From Pimelobacter simplex (GTDB lineage: Bacteria > Actinomycetota > Actinomycetes > Propionibacteriales > Nocardioidaceae): a stretch of DNA of 64,000 nucleotides. The stretch lies in the NCBI RefSeq assembly GCF_024662235.1, contig NZ_CP096276.1, positions 3,100,001 through 3,164,000 on the forward strand, written 5' to 3'. Below are positions 1 to 8,629 of the stretch, piece after piece. The position numbers were made by a program, and so were the translations under genes. The first letter of the stretch is position 1. The number at the start of each line of letters is the position of its first letter. The notes under the pieces are model-generated. The model was not told where the DNA came from and ran no database searches. It saw only the letters and a list, made by a program, of their open reading frames with translations.

Positions 1-104
1 CCGCGGAGATGACCGACCGGTTCGAGTTCGAGATCGACACGACGCGGCCCAACGAGGCCTGGCGTGCGGAGGTCGAGCAGAACCTCGCCGCACGGCGCTC
101 ATGA
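1..104 (+). CDS. C-terminal end of an unidentified protein (partial)
   Basis: An open frame enters from the left edge (codons from base 3) and ends at TGA 102-104. The visible 33 residues are charged and end in LAARRS. The stop overlaps the ATG of the next gene (ATGA at 101-104), so the two are translationally coupled and probably belong to one catabolic operon. Too little is visible to name the family. Confidence 0.6.
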   Translation, partial: AEMTDRFEFEIDTTRPNEAWRAEVEQNLAARRS

Positions 105-418
105 CCGGCCCCCGGCCGGACGTCCGGCTGGAGTCCGCGCCGATGCAGCCGGTCGGGTGCGGGACGTGCGGCGCCGAGGTCCTCGCCCGCAAGAGCAGCT
201 GGGACCAGACCACCGTGCAGTGGAACGCGGCAGCGCTCGCCCGCTGCCCCGAGCGCCGTACGACGCAGGGCGCTGCCGTCTCCGACCGCCCCAACCGCAA
301 CGCCTTCCCGGGCTGCGCGGCCCTGCGCGCCTCGCTGCGCGCGGCCGCCGTCGCGGGCACCCTCGACGTGCAGTCCGACGAACCCCTCAAGACCAACCCG
401 GAGGCCGCTCATGACTGA
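101..418 (+). CDS. small hypothetical protein with CxxC motif
   Basis: This 105-residue protein has a CGTCGAEVL segment near residue 20 followed by a KSSWDQTTVQWN stretch and further Cys residues (CPERR, FPGCAALR), which suggests a small metal-binding or redox-partner protein. Both ends overlap neighbours: ATGA with the upstream gene and 8 bp with the SDR gene. I do not recognise a named family. Its place between catabolic genes suggests an accessory role, which is inference. Confidence 0.6.
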   Translation: MTGPRPDVRLESAPMQPVGCGTCGAEVLARKSSWDQTTVQWNAAALARCPERRTTQGAAVSDRPNRNAFPGCAALRASLRAAAVAGTLDVQSDEPLKTNPEAAHD

Positions 419-1202
419 TCCCGACCGCTACGGACCGTGGGCCGTCGTCGCCGGCGGCTCCGAGGGCGTGGGCGCCGAGTTCGCCCGGGCGCTGGCCGGC
501 GCCGGCATCAACCTGGTGCTCGTCGCCCGCAAGCCCGGTCCGCTCGAGGAGACCGCCGCATCGGTGCGTGACCTCGGCGTCGAGGTGCGCACCGTCGCCG
601 CCGACCTCACCGATCCCGCCTCCGTCGCGGCGGTCACCGCCGCCACGGCCGACGTCGAGGTGGGCCTGCTGATCTACAACGCGGGCGCCAACACGCACGG
701 CCGCGCGTTCACGCAGGGCACCTTGGCGGGCTTCCAGGGCGTGATCGACCTCAACATCACCGCGCTGCTGGCGCTGACCCACCACTACGCCCTGCCGATG
801 CGGGAGCGGGGGCGCGGCGGGATCCTGCTCGTCGGCTCGCTCGCCGGCTACGTCGGTACGTCGACCGAGGGCGTCTACGGTGGCGTCAAGGCGTTCAGCC
901 GGATCTTCGCCGAGGGCCTGTGGGCCGAGCTGCGCGAGCACGGCGTCGACGTCCTCGAGCTCGTCCTCGGCGTCACCCGCACACCCGCGATGGAGCGGGC
1001 CGGGCTCGACTTCGACCTGCCCGGCCTGCACGTCTCGGAGCCGGCCGACGTCGCCCGCGAGGGCCTCGCCGCGCTCCCCCACGGGCCGGTGCACGTCGTC
1101 AGCGGCAACGAGGACGTCGTGGCGATGCGCTCGACCGACGACCGCGCGCGGCTCGTGGCGGGGACCGAGAAGGTCCTGCGCCGCCTCCTCAGTCCTCAGT
1201 GA
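411..1202 (+). CDS. SDR family NAD(P)-dependent oxidoreductase
   Basis: This 263-residue short-chain dehydrogenase/reductase has the Gly-rich nucleotide-binding loop GGSEGVG (residues 15-21), NAG at 90-92, and the catalytic triad Ser143, Tyr156, Lys160 in YGGVK. The length is normal for a classical SDR. It probably interconverts an alcohol and a ketone in the pathway of the surrounding cluster; the substrate cannot be read from sequence. The 3' end overlaps the convergent IclR gene by 14 bp. Confidence 0.85.
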   Translation: MTDPDRYGPWAVVAGGSEGVGAEFARALAGAGINLVLVARKPGPLEETAASVRDLGVEVRTVAADLTDPASVAAVTAATADVEVGLLIYNAGANTHGRAFTQGTLAGFQGVIDLNITALLALTHHYALPMRERGRGGILLVGSLAGYVGTSTEGVYGGVKAFSRIFAEGLWAELREHGVDVLELVLGVTRTPAMERAGLDFDLPGLHVSEPADVAREGLAALPHGPVHVVSGNEDVVAMRSTDDRARLVAGTEKVLRRLLSPQ

Positions 1203-2016
1203 CGTGCAGCCGCTGGCTGCGCAGGTCGAGGTCGGGGTAGAGGTCCTCGGAGATCCGCCGCGCGGCGTCCAGGACCAGCGGCGCGACCCGCTCGAGCGCC
1301 GTACCGACCGCGGCGACGACGGACAGCGCGCCGATCGGCCCCTGCGGCCCGCGCACCGCGGAGGCCAGGCAGGCGATGTCGGGGAAGCACTCCCCGCGCT
1401 CGAAGGCGAGCCCGCTGCGGGCACGGATCCGGACCAGCTCGCCGTGCAGCACGTCGAGCTCGCCGATCGTGGCCGCGGTCCGGGTGGGCAGGTGGTCGCC
1501 GACGAGCTCGTCAACGCGCTCGGGCTCCAGCCAGGCGAGCATCGCCTTGCCGAGCCCGGTGCAGTGCGCGGGCGCGGAGCCGCCGACGCGCGAGGGGACG
1601 GTCGCCGCGAACGGCCCGCCCAGCTTGTCGAGGTAGCGCACGCGGTCGCCGTCGAGCACCGCCAGGTGGATCACCGCACCGGTGCGCAGCAGCAGGTCGT
1701 GCAGGTACGGCGACGCCGCCGCGCGCAGGTCCGCCTCGCCCGCCGAGCCGCCGCCGAGCACGAGCGAGCGGCGGCCGAGCCCGTAGCCGCTGGTGCCGTG
1801 CTCCAGCCAGTCGAGGCGGACGAGCTGGTCGAGGATCCGGTGCGCCGTGGAGCGCGGGAGCCCGGTCGAGCGGGCGATCTCCTCCAGGCTCAGCCAGGTC
1901 TGGCGGGTGGTGAACCGGTCGAGGATGAGCGTCATCCGCTCGACCATCGACGGCGGCAGCTCGCGTGCCGCGGCCGTGCTGATGACATCCGCCTGCTCCA
2001 TGACCAGCGCCGACAT
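1189..2016 (-). CDS. IclR family transcriptional regulator
   Basis: This 275-residue protein has an N-terminal winged helix-turn-helix (about residues 25-80, recognition region TGLPRSTAHRILDQL) and a C-terminal IclR effector-binding domain. IclR proteins control aromatic and short-chain acid catabolism, often from a divergent position. A clear ribosome binding site, GGGAGGA, lies just upstream of ATG 2016. It is divergent from the LLM oxidoreductase gene, and the spacer holds two copies of a candidate operator, so it probably controls that gene and itself. Confidence 0.88.
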   Translation of the reverse strand: MSALVMEQADVISTAAARELPPSMVERMTLILDRFTTRQTWLSLEEIARSTGLPRSTAHRILDQLVRLDWLEHGTSGYGLGRRSLVLGGGSAGEADLRAAASPYLHDLLLRTGAVIHLAVLDGDRVRYLDKLGGPFAATVPSRVGGSAPAHCTGLGKAMLAWLEPERVDELVGDHLPTRTAATIGELDVLHGELVRIRARSGLAFERGECFPDIACLASAVRGPQGPIGALSVVAAVGTALERVAPLVLDAARRISEDLYPDLDLRSQRLHVTED

Positions 2017-2038
2017 GGGTCCTCCCGGAGATCCAGAA

Positions 2039-2114
2039 CTGAAATGAATTCTAGTGACGACGGTAACACCGGGGGCGAACCCTCCGGAAGAGTATTTCTG
2101 AAATTCGTTCTACT
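2039..2114. promoter_or_regulatory. divergent promoter region with repeated candidate IclR operator
   Basis: Two 17-bp copies, CTGAAATGAATTCTAGT at 2039-2055 and CTGAAATTCGTTCTACT at 2098-2114, agree at 13 of 17 positions and start 59 bp apart. Each contains a GAA...TTC half-palindrome. The region is markedly AT-richer than its surroundings and lies between the divergent IclR and LLM genes. Assignment to IclR is inferred from position. Confidence 0.5.
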
Positions 2115-2171
2115 TCCAGTGATCGGGACGCCCGGCCGCACCGGCGGCGCCCGGCCGCTTGGATGAGGCCC

Positions 2172-3062
2172 ATGCGCATCGGCATCACCAGCCCGGTCGT
2201 GACCGCCCTGCCCGGCGCCTGCTCCCCCTGGGAGCGCACCGCGACGGTCGCCGACCTGGTCGCCGTCGCCACCGCCGCCGACCGGCTCGGCTTCGACCAC
2301 CTCACCTGCTCCGAGCACGTCGCCGTCCCGGTCGGGGTCGCGGAGCAGCGCGGCGGCACCTACTGGGACCCGCTCGCCACGCTGAGCCACCTCGCCGCGC
2401 ACACGACGCGGATGCGGCTCGCCACCCAGGTGCTCGTGCTCGGCTACCACCACCCGCTCGCGATCGCGAAGCGCTACGGCACGCTCGACCTGCTCAGCGG
2501 CGGGCGGCTCGTGCTCGGTCTCGGCGTCGGCTCGCTCGAGGAGGAGTTCGACCTCCTCGGCGCCGCGTACGACGAGCGGGGCGCCGTCGCCGACGACGCG
2601 CTCCCCGCGCTGCGGGCCGCGCTCGGCGGCCCCCGCCCGACGTACGACGGGCCGCGGTTCCCGTTCGGAGGCGTGGTCGTCGAGCCGCACGCCGTCCAGG
2701 CGCGGGTGCCGTTCTGGATCGGCGGCCACACCGCGCGCAGCCTGCGCCGCGCCCGCGAGCACGGCGACGGCTGGATCCCGTTCGGGCTCGGCCACGACCG
2801 GCTGCGCGCGATGCTCGACGGCACCGACCTGCCCGACGGGTTCGAGGTCGTCCTCGGCGCCGGCCGCCCGGTCGACCCGATCGGCGAGCCGGACCGGACC
2901 CGCCGCGCCCTCGATCGCACCGTCGCGGCCGGCGCCACCGTCGTCAACGTGCACGTGGCCGCCACCTCGGCGACCCACTACACCGACCAGCTCTCCGCCC
3001 TGGCCGCCCTGGCCGGGCTCACCCCCACCCCCACCACTCCCACCGCACCGGAGGACGCATGA
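2172..3062 (+). CDS. F420-type LLM class oxidoreductase
   Basis: A luciferase-like monooxygenase-fold protein of 296 residues, resembling the F420-dependent branch: MRIGITSP start, SEHVAVP near residue 47, and the conserved SGGRLVLGLGVGSLEEEF block. F420-type LLM enzymes reduce or oxidise diverse small molecules in actinobacteria. I chose ATG 2172 because GGATGAGG precedes it and family members begin MRIG; an in-frame ATG at 2163 is the alternative. It overlaps the next gene by ATGA. Cofactor choice (F420 or FMN) is inferred. Confidence 0.8.
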   Translation: MRIGITSPVVTALPGACSPWERTATVADLVAVATAADRLGFDHLTCSEHVAVPVGVAEQRGGTYWDPLATLSHLAAHTTRMRLATQVLVLGYHHPLAIAKRYGTLDLLSGGRLVLGLGVGSLEEEFDLLGAAYDERGAVADDALPALRAALGGPRPTYDGPRFPFGGVVVEPHAVQARVPFWIGGHTARSLRRAREHGDGWIPFGLGHDRLRAMLDGTDLPDGFEVVLGAGRPVDPIGEPDRTRRALDRTVAAGATVVNVHVAATSATHYTDQLSALAALAGLTPTPTTPTAPEDA

Positions 3063-3529
3063 GCATCGAGGAACGCCTGCAGCGCCTGGAGGACGTCCAG
3101 GAGATCACCCTCCTCATCGCGTCCTACGGCCCCCTCGTCGACGCCGGCGAGGCCGAGCGGGTCGCCGGGATGTGGACCGAGGACGGCGTCTACGACGTCG
3201 ACGAGATCTACATGGGCGACCAGGCCGCGATCGAGGCGATGGTGCGCGGCGACCGGCACCAGGGGCTGATCCAGAACGGCTGCTGCCACTTCCTCGGCCC
3301 CGCCCACGTCACCGTGGACGGCGACCGCGCGGTCGCCGTGTGCCCGTCGGTGCTGCTGGTGCGCCACGAGGGCCGCAACTTCCCGGCCCGGATCGGCGCC
3401 AACCACTTCGACCTCGTCCGCACGCCGCAGGGCTGGCGGATCGCGCACCGCACGATCCGCCAGCTCGACGGCGACCCCGCGTCCCGGGCGCTGTTCGCGC
3501 GCGCCGGCCAGGTCGACCCCACGGCCTAG
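3059..3529 (+). CDS. SnoaL-like / NTF2-family protein
   Basis: This 156-residue protein has an NTF2-like cone fold pattern: an N-terminal helix (RLEDVQEITLLIASYGPLVDAG), then WTEDGVYDVDE and a C-terminal beta sheet ending in GWRIAHRTI. Many such proteins in catabolic clusters are small hydratases, isomerases or dehydratases, or binding proteins; no specific reaction can be assigned. It is coupled to the LLM gene by ATGA and meets a second NTF2-like gene on the other strand at 3526-3529. Confidence 0.75.
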   Translation: MSIEERLQRLEDVQEITLLIASYGPLVDAGEAERVAGMWTEDGVYDVDEIYMGDQAAIEAMVRGDRHQGLIQNGCCHFLGPAHVTVDGDRAVAVCPSVLLVRHEGRNFPARIGANHFDLVRTPQGWRIAHRTIRQLDGDPASRALFARAGQVDPTA

Positions 3530-4002
3530 AACCGCGAGCGCACCTCGGGTCCGCGCACCTTGACCTGCGCCGGCTCGTCGAGGTTCCAGGTCATCTCGAA
3601 CGTGCGCCGGTAGCCGGTGCGCAGGATCCGCCACCCGTCTGCCGTACGCACGTAGGTGTCGGAGTAGATCGCCCCACCCTCCAGCGCGAACCGGAAGGCG
3701 TCGACGATCACCTTGTCGTGCAGGTACCAGGTGCCGCTCGCCCGGTCCGCGTCCTCCGGGTCGAGATCGATCTCGGGGTGGTGCGCCTGGTGCATCGTCA
3801 GCACGCCCTCCCCCATGTTCGCGCGCATGTAGGCGACCAGCGGGCCGGGCGAGTCGAAGGCCAGGCCGTTGTAGTCGGCCGTCGCGTCCGGCGCGAAGCA
3901 GGCCGCGAAGTCGTCCCACTGCTTGGTGTCGAGGCAGCGCAGGTAGCGGTACTTCAGGCGGGTGATCGCGGCGATGTCGGCGGCGCTGTCGGCGGTGCTC
4001 AT
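3526..4002 (-). CDS. SnoaL-like / NTF2-family protein
   Basis: A second NTF2-like protein (158 residues) with ITRLKYRYLRCLDTKQWDDF and CFAPDATADYNG near the N-terminus and GWRILRTGYRRTFE at the end. I chose ATG 4002 because family members begin just before the ITRLKYRYLR helix. A GTG at 4056 overlapping the maleylacetate reductase stop (GTGA) would add 18 atypical residues. It is the last gene of the hydroxyquinol operon. Reaction unknown. Confidence 0.75.
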   Translation of the reverse strand: MSTADSAADIAAITRLKYRYLRCLDTKQWDDFAACFAPDATADYNGLAFDSPGPLVAYMRANMGEGVLTMHQAHHPEIDLDPEDADRASGTWYLHDKVIVDAFRFALEGGAIYSDTYVRTADGWRILRTGYRRTFEMTWNLDEPAQVKVRGPEVRSRF

Positions 4003-4052
4003 GGCGCCGAACCTAGGAAGGCCCGGCTCCACGGGGCGTCCTCGCGTACCGG

Positions 4053-5105
4053 TCACCGGGAGCGCCAGGCCGCCTCCAGCAACGTCTCCACGTCGGCCCG
4101 CGTGGGCACGCGCGGGTTCCGGTACGGCGCCGCGAGCACCTCGTCCGCGACCCGGGCCAGGTCCGCCCGCTCGACGCCGAGCGCGGCCAGCCCGTCCGGT
4201 ACGCCGAGCCGCTCCCCCAGGTCGGCCAGCGCGGCCGGCACGTCGGCGACACCGAGCGCCCGCCGGAGCGCGGCGTCAGCCTCCGGCGCCATCGCGAGGT
4301 TGTAGCGCGCGACGTGCGGCAGCACGATCGCATGGGTCTCGGCGTGCGGCAGGTCGAGCATCCCGCCGAGCACGTGGCAGAGCTTGTGGTGCAGGCCCAT
4401 CGTGGTGGCGCCGAGACACGCCCCGCACAGCCAGGCCCCTTGCAGGGCACGCGTCCTGGCGTCCAGGTCGGTGGGATCGGCGACGACGAGCGGCAGCGCC
4501 GCGGCCAGGTCGCGCACGCCCTGCTCGGCCATCGCCGTGATCAGCGGCGAGCCGTCCGGGGCGTAGAGCGCCTCGACCGCGTGGGCCAGCGCGTTGAGCC
4601 CGCTCGTCCCGGAGATCGCCGGCGGCAGCGACACCGTCAGCTCCGGGTCGTAGAGGACCGAGCGCGGCAGGACCGCGCGGTCCCGGCCGGTGCGCTTGCG
4701 GCCGTCCTCGGTCAGCCCCCAGATCGGGGTCATCTCCGAGCCGGCGTACGTCGTCGGGACGGCGAGGATCGGCAGCGCGTGCCGCAGCGCGAGGGCCTTG
4801 CCCAGGCCGATCGTCGAGCCGCCGCCGACCGCGACGCAACCGTCCGCGCCGACCTCGCCGACCACCGTGGCCGCGGCCTCGACCACCGGCACCGGCACGT
4901 GCATCCGCGCGCGGTCGAAGACCCCGGCGGCCCGCACCCCCAGCAGGCCGGCGACCCGGTCGGCCAGGTCCCGCTGCTCGGGCGTGCTCAGCACGAGCAC
5001 CCGGCGCAGGCCGAGATGCTCGACCTCCTCGCCGATCCGCGCGAGGGCACCGGCGCCGAGGACCACCCGCATCGGCAGCGCCTCGTAGACGAACCCGCCG
5101 CTCAT
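4053..5105 (-). CDS. maleylacetate reductase
   Basis: This 350-residue protein is an iron-alcohol-dehydrogenase-fold reductase of the maleylacetate reductase type: N-terminal FVYEALPMRVVLGAGA, GGGSTIGLGKALAL nucleotide-binding segment, TYAGSEMTPIWGLTEDGRK, and His residues in HAVEALY and GLHHKLCHVLGG. Maleylacetate reductase turns maleylacetate, the product of hydroxyquinol ring cleavage, into 3-oxoadipate. The gene starts within the stop of the dioxygenase fusion (ATGA), which supports this pathway role directly. Confidence 0.9.
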   Translation of the reverse strand: MSGGFVYEALPMRVVLGAGALARIGEEVEHLGLRRVLVLSTPEQRDLADRVAGLLGVRAAGVFDRARMHVPVPVVEAAATVVGEVGADGCVAVGGGSTIGLGKALALRHALPILAVPTTYAGSEMTPIWGLTEDGRKRTGRDRAVLPRSVLYDPELTVSLPPAISGTSGLNALAHAVEALYAPDGSPLITAMAEQGVRDLAAALPLVVADPTDLDARTRALQGAWLCGACLGATTMGLHHKLCHVLGGMLDLPHAETHAIVLPHVARYNLAMAPEADAALRRALGVADVPAALADLGERLGVPDGLAALGVERADLARVADEVLAAPYRNPRVPTRADVETLLEAAWRSR

Positions 5106-6994
5106 GCGGGCACCAGCCGGATGTCGAAGTGCACGTGCCGGAAAGGCGCCGTGACGCCGTACCGCTGGGCCTCGGCGGGATCGGTGACGACCGCGAAGTC
5201 GCGCACCAGGCTCGGCTTCACCGCGAACACGGCATCGCTGTCGAGATAAGGGCTGTCGGCGACGAACACGTGCGTGGTGACCGGCTCGAAGCCCTCGGCC
5301 TCTGCGATGAAGTGCACGTGCGCCGGCCGGTACGGGTGGCGTTCGCTGGCGCGCAGCAGCGCGCCGACCGGCCCGTCCGTCGGGATCGGGTAGTGCGAGG
5401 GCACCACGGTGCGGAACCAGAACCGCCCGTCCTCGTCAGTGCGGAACATCCCGCGCCCGTTGCCCGGCGGCTGCGTGTCGGGCCGCTGCACGTCGTAGAA
5501 GCCCTCCTCGTCGCACTGCCAGACGTCGACGGCGGCGCCGACCAGCGCCTGTCCGTCGAGACCGGCGACCGTGCCGGTCACCACGCACGGCCGGTCGAGC
5601 CCGAGCTCGCTGATCGAGTCGCCGAGCGCGCGCTGCGGGGACGCGGTCATGTGGAACGGTCCGAGCACCGTGCTCTCGGTGCCGTGGTCGCCGCCGTTGA
5701 GCGTCTCGACGAGCATCGAGACCCCCAGCACGTCGGAGAGCAGGACGAACTCCTGCCGGGTGTCGTCGCACGTCTGCCCGACCGCGGTGAGGAAGCCGAT
5801 CGCCTGCTCCCACTCGGCCAGCGTCGGGCGCAGCTCCGCCACGAGCGCGTGCACGTGGCGGGTGACCGCGTCCAGCACGTCGCGCTGCCGCGGGTCCGGC
5901 GTCCGGGCGAAGCTCGCGCGCACCTCGTCGAGCAGCGTCGTGCGGGCGGGTGCGAGGTGCTCGCCGAACCAGTCGGCGACGTACGCCGTGCGCTCCTCGC
6001 CGTGGTTGTAGATCGTGTGGTCACCGTCGTCCCACGCACGCAGCGTGGCGACGCCGACAGCCGCGTCCAGGAAGGGCTGCTGCTCCTCGCGGCTGACGAT
6101 CGGGTCCTGGCCGCCGTGCACGACGAGGACCGCACCGGCGATCCGGTCCTCGGGCTGCAGCGCGATCCGGTCGAAGTTGGCCTGCACGCGCGTGGGGTCG
6201 GTGGTGCCCAGCATCGCGCCGGCCTGCTCGTCGAACGTCCGGAAGCCCAGCAGGCGCGGGCGTGCGGGCGCGCCGTTGACGCAGACCGCACTGATCCGCG
6301 GGTCGCTCGCGGCTGTCGTACCGGCGAAGAGGCCGCCCATGCTGTTGCCCCAGATGCCGACGCTGCCGCCGAGCGAAGGGTCGGCGAGGACGTGGTCGAC
6401 GAACACCGAGTACGCCGCGCGGACGTCCACGTCGAGCAGGACTCCCCCGCTCATCCGGGTCTCCCCCTGCCCCGGTCCCTCGACGAGGAAGGCCGCGATC
6501 CCGCGCTCCAGCAGGGCATCCGCCGCCCGCAGGTAGGTCGCGCCCCAGCCGCTCTGGCCGCCGAGCACGATCACGGTCCCGCGCACCCGACCCGGCGGGC
6601 GCAGCAGCCAGCCGTGCAGCCGGCCCGCGCCGAACGGCAGCGTCACCTGCTCCCAGGCCGGCTCGGCGAGCGCACCGGCGCGGCCCACGGTCGCGGTGAA
6701 GCGGGCGTAGAGCGCCGCCCGCTCGGGGCTGTCGTCGTTCCAGGCCATCTGGGCGAACAGCAGGGCCGCGGCCGACCACCGGAACCCGGCCCGGGCGGTG
6801 GCGACGTGTCCGTCGGCGAGCGCCCGCTCGGCGGCGGCCGCGCGGTCGTCGGCGACAGCGACGAGCGCCTCGTCCCACGGCGTGCCCGCGTCGGTCGCGG
6901 CCCGCAGCCGTCGTACGTCGGCGGGGGCGAGGCCGCCGTCGGTCATCCGCTCCGGCGACATCGACCGCCAGAGCACGTCGGCCGGGGGCGTCAC
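5102..6994 (-). CDS. alpha/beta hydrolase fused to hydroxyquinol 1,2-dioxygenase
   Basis: A continuous 630-residue reading frame carries two enzymes. Residues 1 to about 348 form an alpha/beta hydrolase with a helical N-terminal part, nucleophile Ser218 in GNSMGG, Asp297 and His326; it resembles 2,6-dihydroxypseudooxynicotine C-C hydrolase (GPGQGE, GDH near the end). Residues about 357-630 form an intradiol dioxygenase of the hydroxyquinol type with the full non-haem Fe(III) ligand set Tyr500, Tyr535, His559, His561 and the RPAHVHF motif. The GTG start at 6994 overlaps the monooxygenase stop (GTGA). No stop, ATG start or ribosome binding site is visible at the junction (about 5925-5960). Proposed role: release hydroxyquinol from an acylated precursor and cleave it to maleylacetate. 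Confidence 0.85.
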   Translation of the reverse strand: MTPPADVLWRSMSPERMTDGGLAPADVRRLRAATDAGTPWDEALVAVADDRAAAAERALADGHVATARAGFRWSAAALLFAQMAWNDDSPERAALYARFTATVGRAGALAEPAWEQVTLPFGAGRLHGWLLRPPGRVRGTVIVLGGQSGWGATYLRAADALLERGIAAFLVEGPGQGETRMSGGVLLDVDVRAAYSVFVDHVLADPSLGGSVGIWGNSMGGLFAGTTAASDPRISAVCVNGAPARPRLLGFRTFDEQAGAMLGTTDPTRVQANFDRIALQPEDRIAGAVLVVHGGQDPIVSREEQQPFLDAAVGVATLRAWDDGDHTIYNHGEERTAYVADWFGEHLAPARTTLLDEVRASFARTPDPRQRDVLDAVTRHVHALVAELRPTLAEWEQAIGFLTAVGQTCDDTRQEFVLLSDVLGVSMLVETLNGGDHGTESTVLGPFHMTASPQRALGDSISELGLDRPCVVTGTVAGLDGQALVGAAVDVWQCDEEGFYDVQRPDTQPPGNGRGMFRTDEDGRFWFRTVVPSHYPIPTDGPVGALLRASERHPYRPAHVHFIAEAEGFEPVTTHVFVADSPYLDSDAVFAVKPSLVRDFAVVTDPAEAQRYGVTAPFRHVHFDIRLVPA

Positions 6995-8544
6995 GCGACG
7001 GTCCAGTCGAGCCGCTCGCGCAGCTGCGCGAGCGCGGCCGGCAGGTCGGCGAGCGCGCCGGCCCAGAACAGGTGGTGGTCGGGTCGGCCGACGAACGCCT
7101 CGACCCCGTGGGCGGCGAACCAGTCCGCGTAGGTCCCGGCGACATCGGTGACCGTGTCGAGCGACGCCGTCACCACGCCGAGCTTGTCGAGGAACGCGAG
7201 GTCGGCCGCGCCGAGGTCCGCGGCGCTCGCCGAGACCAGGCTGAAGCCGCGCCCCACGACGTCGTCGAGGAGCCCCTCGGCGTCGCCCACGCGGACCACG
7301 CCGTGCGGCGTGAGCGTGCCCGCCAGCGGGCTCACCGCGCCGTCGGCCTCGTGGTGGACGACCCCGGCGACCAGCGTCGGGAACGGCGGCGGGGGCGGGA
7401 CGTTGCCGGTCCGGAACGCCTCGTCGCGGGCGGCCGCCTCGGCCGGGTCGTGGGTGTTGGCGACCTTGCCGAGCGCCGTGGAGATCTCGGTGATCGCGGT
7501 CGCGTGCGGCCGCCGCTCGGCCTCGTAGGTGTCGAGCAGCGCGTCCCCGGCGAGGCCACGCAGCACCAGGTCGAGCTTCCAGCCCAGGGTGATCCCGTCG
7601 CGCATGCCCGAGCACGCCCCCTGCCCCATGTACGGCGGCGTGGTGTGCGCCGCGTCGCCCGCGAGCAGCACCCGTCCCTCGCGCCAGCGCTCGGCGATCC
7701 GGCCCTGGAAGGTGTAGACGACCTGGCGCAGGATCCGCACGTCCTCCGGCCCGAGCCCGTGGGTCTCGGCCAGCCAGCGCCACGCGTAGTCCGGGTCCTC
7801 GTAGGCCGTCTGGTCCTCACCCGGCAGCACCGCCACCTCGAAGCGCTGGCGGCTGCGCCCGATCGGCATGAACATGTGCCCGCGCGCGGGATCGCAGAAC
7901 TGCGTGGTCCTGCGGAACCTCTCGGGCAGCTCGCGCAGCTGCTCGGTGTCGACGTTGAGCCAGCGGTCGTCGACGCCGTTGTCGCTGCGCTCGATGCCCA
8001 GCGTGGCGCGCACGAAGCTGTTGGCGCCGTCCGCGCCCACCACGTACGACGCGGTGATCGTGCGCTCCTCGTCGGCGTGCGACCACTGGCCGGTGCGCGA
8101 CTGGCTCCACGGCCGGGCCGTCACCTCGACGCCGTCCGCGTGGGGCCGGAGGTTGACCACGGACCACCCCTGGTTGACCTCGACTCCGGCGGCGCGGGCC
8201 GCCGCGTCCACGGCGTCCTCGATGTCGGGCTGGTACATCGAGATGTGGGCCGGGTGACCCGCCGACGTCCCGCGCCAGTCGAGCTCGACCAGCAGCTCGC
8301 CCGCAGCGCTGAAGTAGCGGTAGTAGTCCAGCGGCAGGGCGTCGCGCAGGGCGTGGTCCAGGTCGCCGACCGAGGCGATGACGCGGGCGGTCTCGCCGTC
8401 GATGTGGGTCAGCCGCGGCAGGCCGTAGAGGCCCGGCCAGCGCTCGAAGACCACGACCTTGTGGCCGGCCCGGCCCAGGGCCGAGGCGAGGACCAGTCCG
8501 GCGGGGCCGTATCCGACGATCGCGACGTCGTACTCGTTGCTCAT
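6991..8544 (-). CDS. FAD-dependent aromatic monooxygenase (MhpA-like)
   Basis: This 517-residue flavoprotein hydroxylase has GYGPAG near residue 11 (FAD Rossmann loop), VVGADGANSFVR (DG motif) and VLLAGDAAHTTPPYMGQGACSGMRD (GD motif), followed by a thioredoxin-like C-terminal domain. This is the architecture of 3-(3-hydroxyphenyl)propionate and resorcinol-type hydroxylases (FAD_binding_3). It opens the operon that continues with the hydrolase-dioxygenase fusion and maleylacetate reductase, so it probably hydroxylates a phenolic substrate upstream of hydroxyquinol. The exact substrate is unknown. Confidence 0.88.
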   Translation of the reverse strand: MSNEYDVAIVGYGPAGLVLASALGRAGHKVVVFERWPGLYGLPRLTHIDGETARVIASVGDLDHALRDALPLDYYRYFSAAGELLVELDWRGTSAGHPAHISMYQPDIEDAVDAAARAAGVEVNQGWSVVNLRPHADGVEVTARPWSQSRTGQWSHADEERTITASYVVGADGANSFVRATLGIERSDNGVDDRWLNVDTEQLRELPERFRRTTQFCDPARGHMFMPIGRSRQRFEVAVLPGEDQTAYEDPDYAWRWLAETHGLGPEDVRILRQVVYTFQGRIAERWREGRVLLAGDAAHTTPPYMGQGACSGMRDGITLGWKLDLVLRGLAGDALLDTYEAERRPHATAITEISTALGKVANTHDPAEAAARDEAFRTGNVPPPPPFPTLVAGVVHHEADGAVSPLAGTLTPHGVVRVGDAEGLLDDVVGRGFSLVSASAADLGAADLAFLDKLGVVTASLDTVTDVAGTYADWFAAHGVEAFVGRPDHHLFWAGALADLPAALAQLRERLDWTVA

Positions 8545-8629
8545 GACGGCGACGCTAGGTTCGCCGCGGCCTCACGACGATCCGCTTCGCGTCAGGGTGA
8601 TCCGGCGAGCGACAGGAGTGTGCGAGCGG

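Noticed and set aside
2163..2171. Earlier ATG for the LLM gene
   Set aside because: The three extra residues are not typical and the ribosome-binding-like GGATGAGG fits ATG 2172 better.
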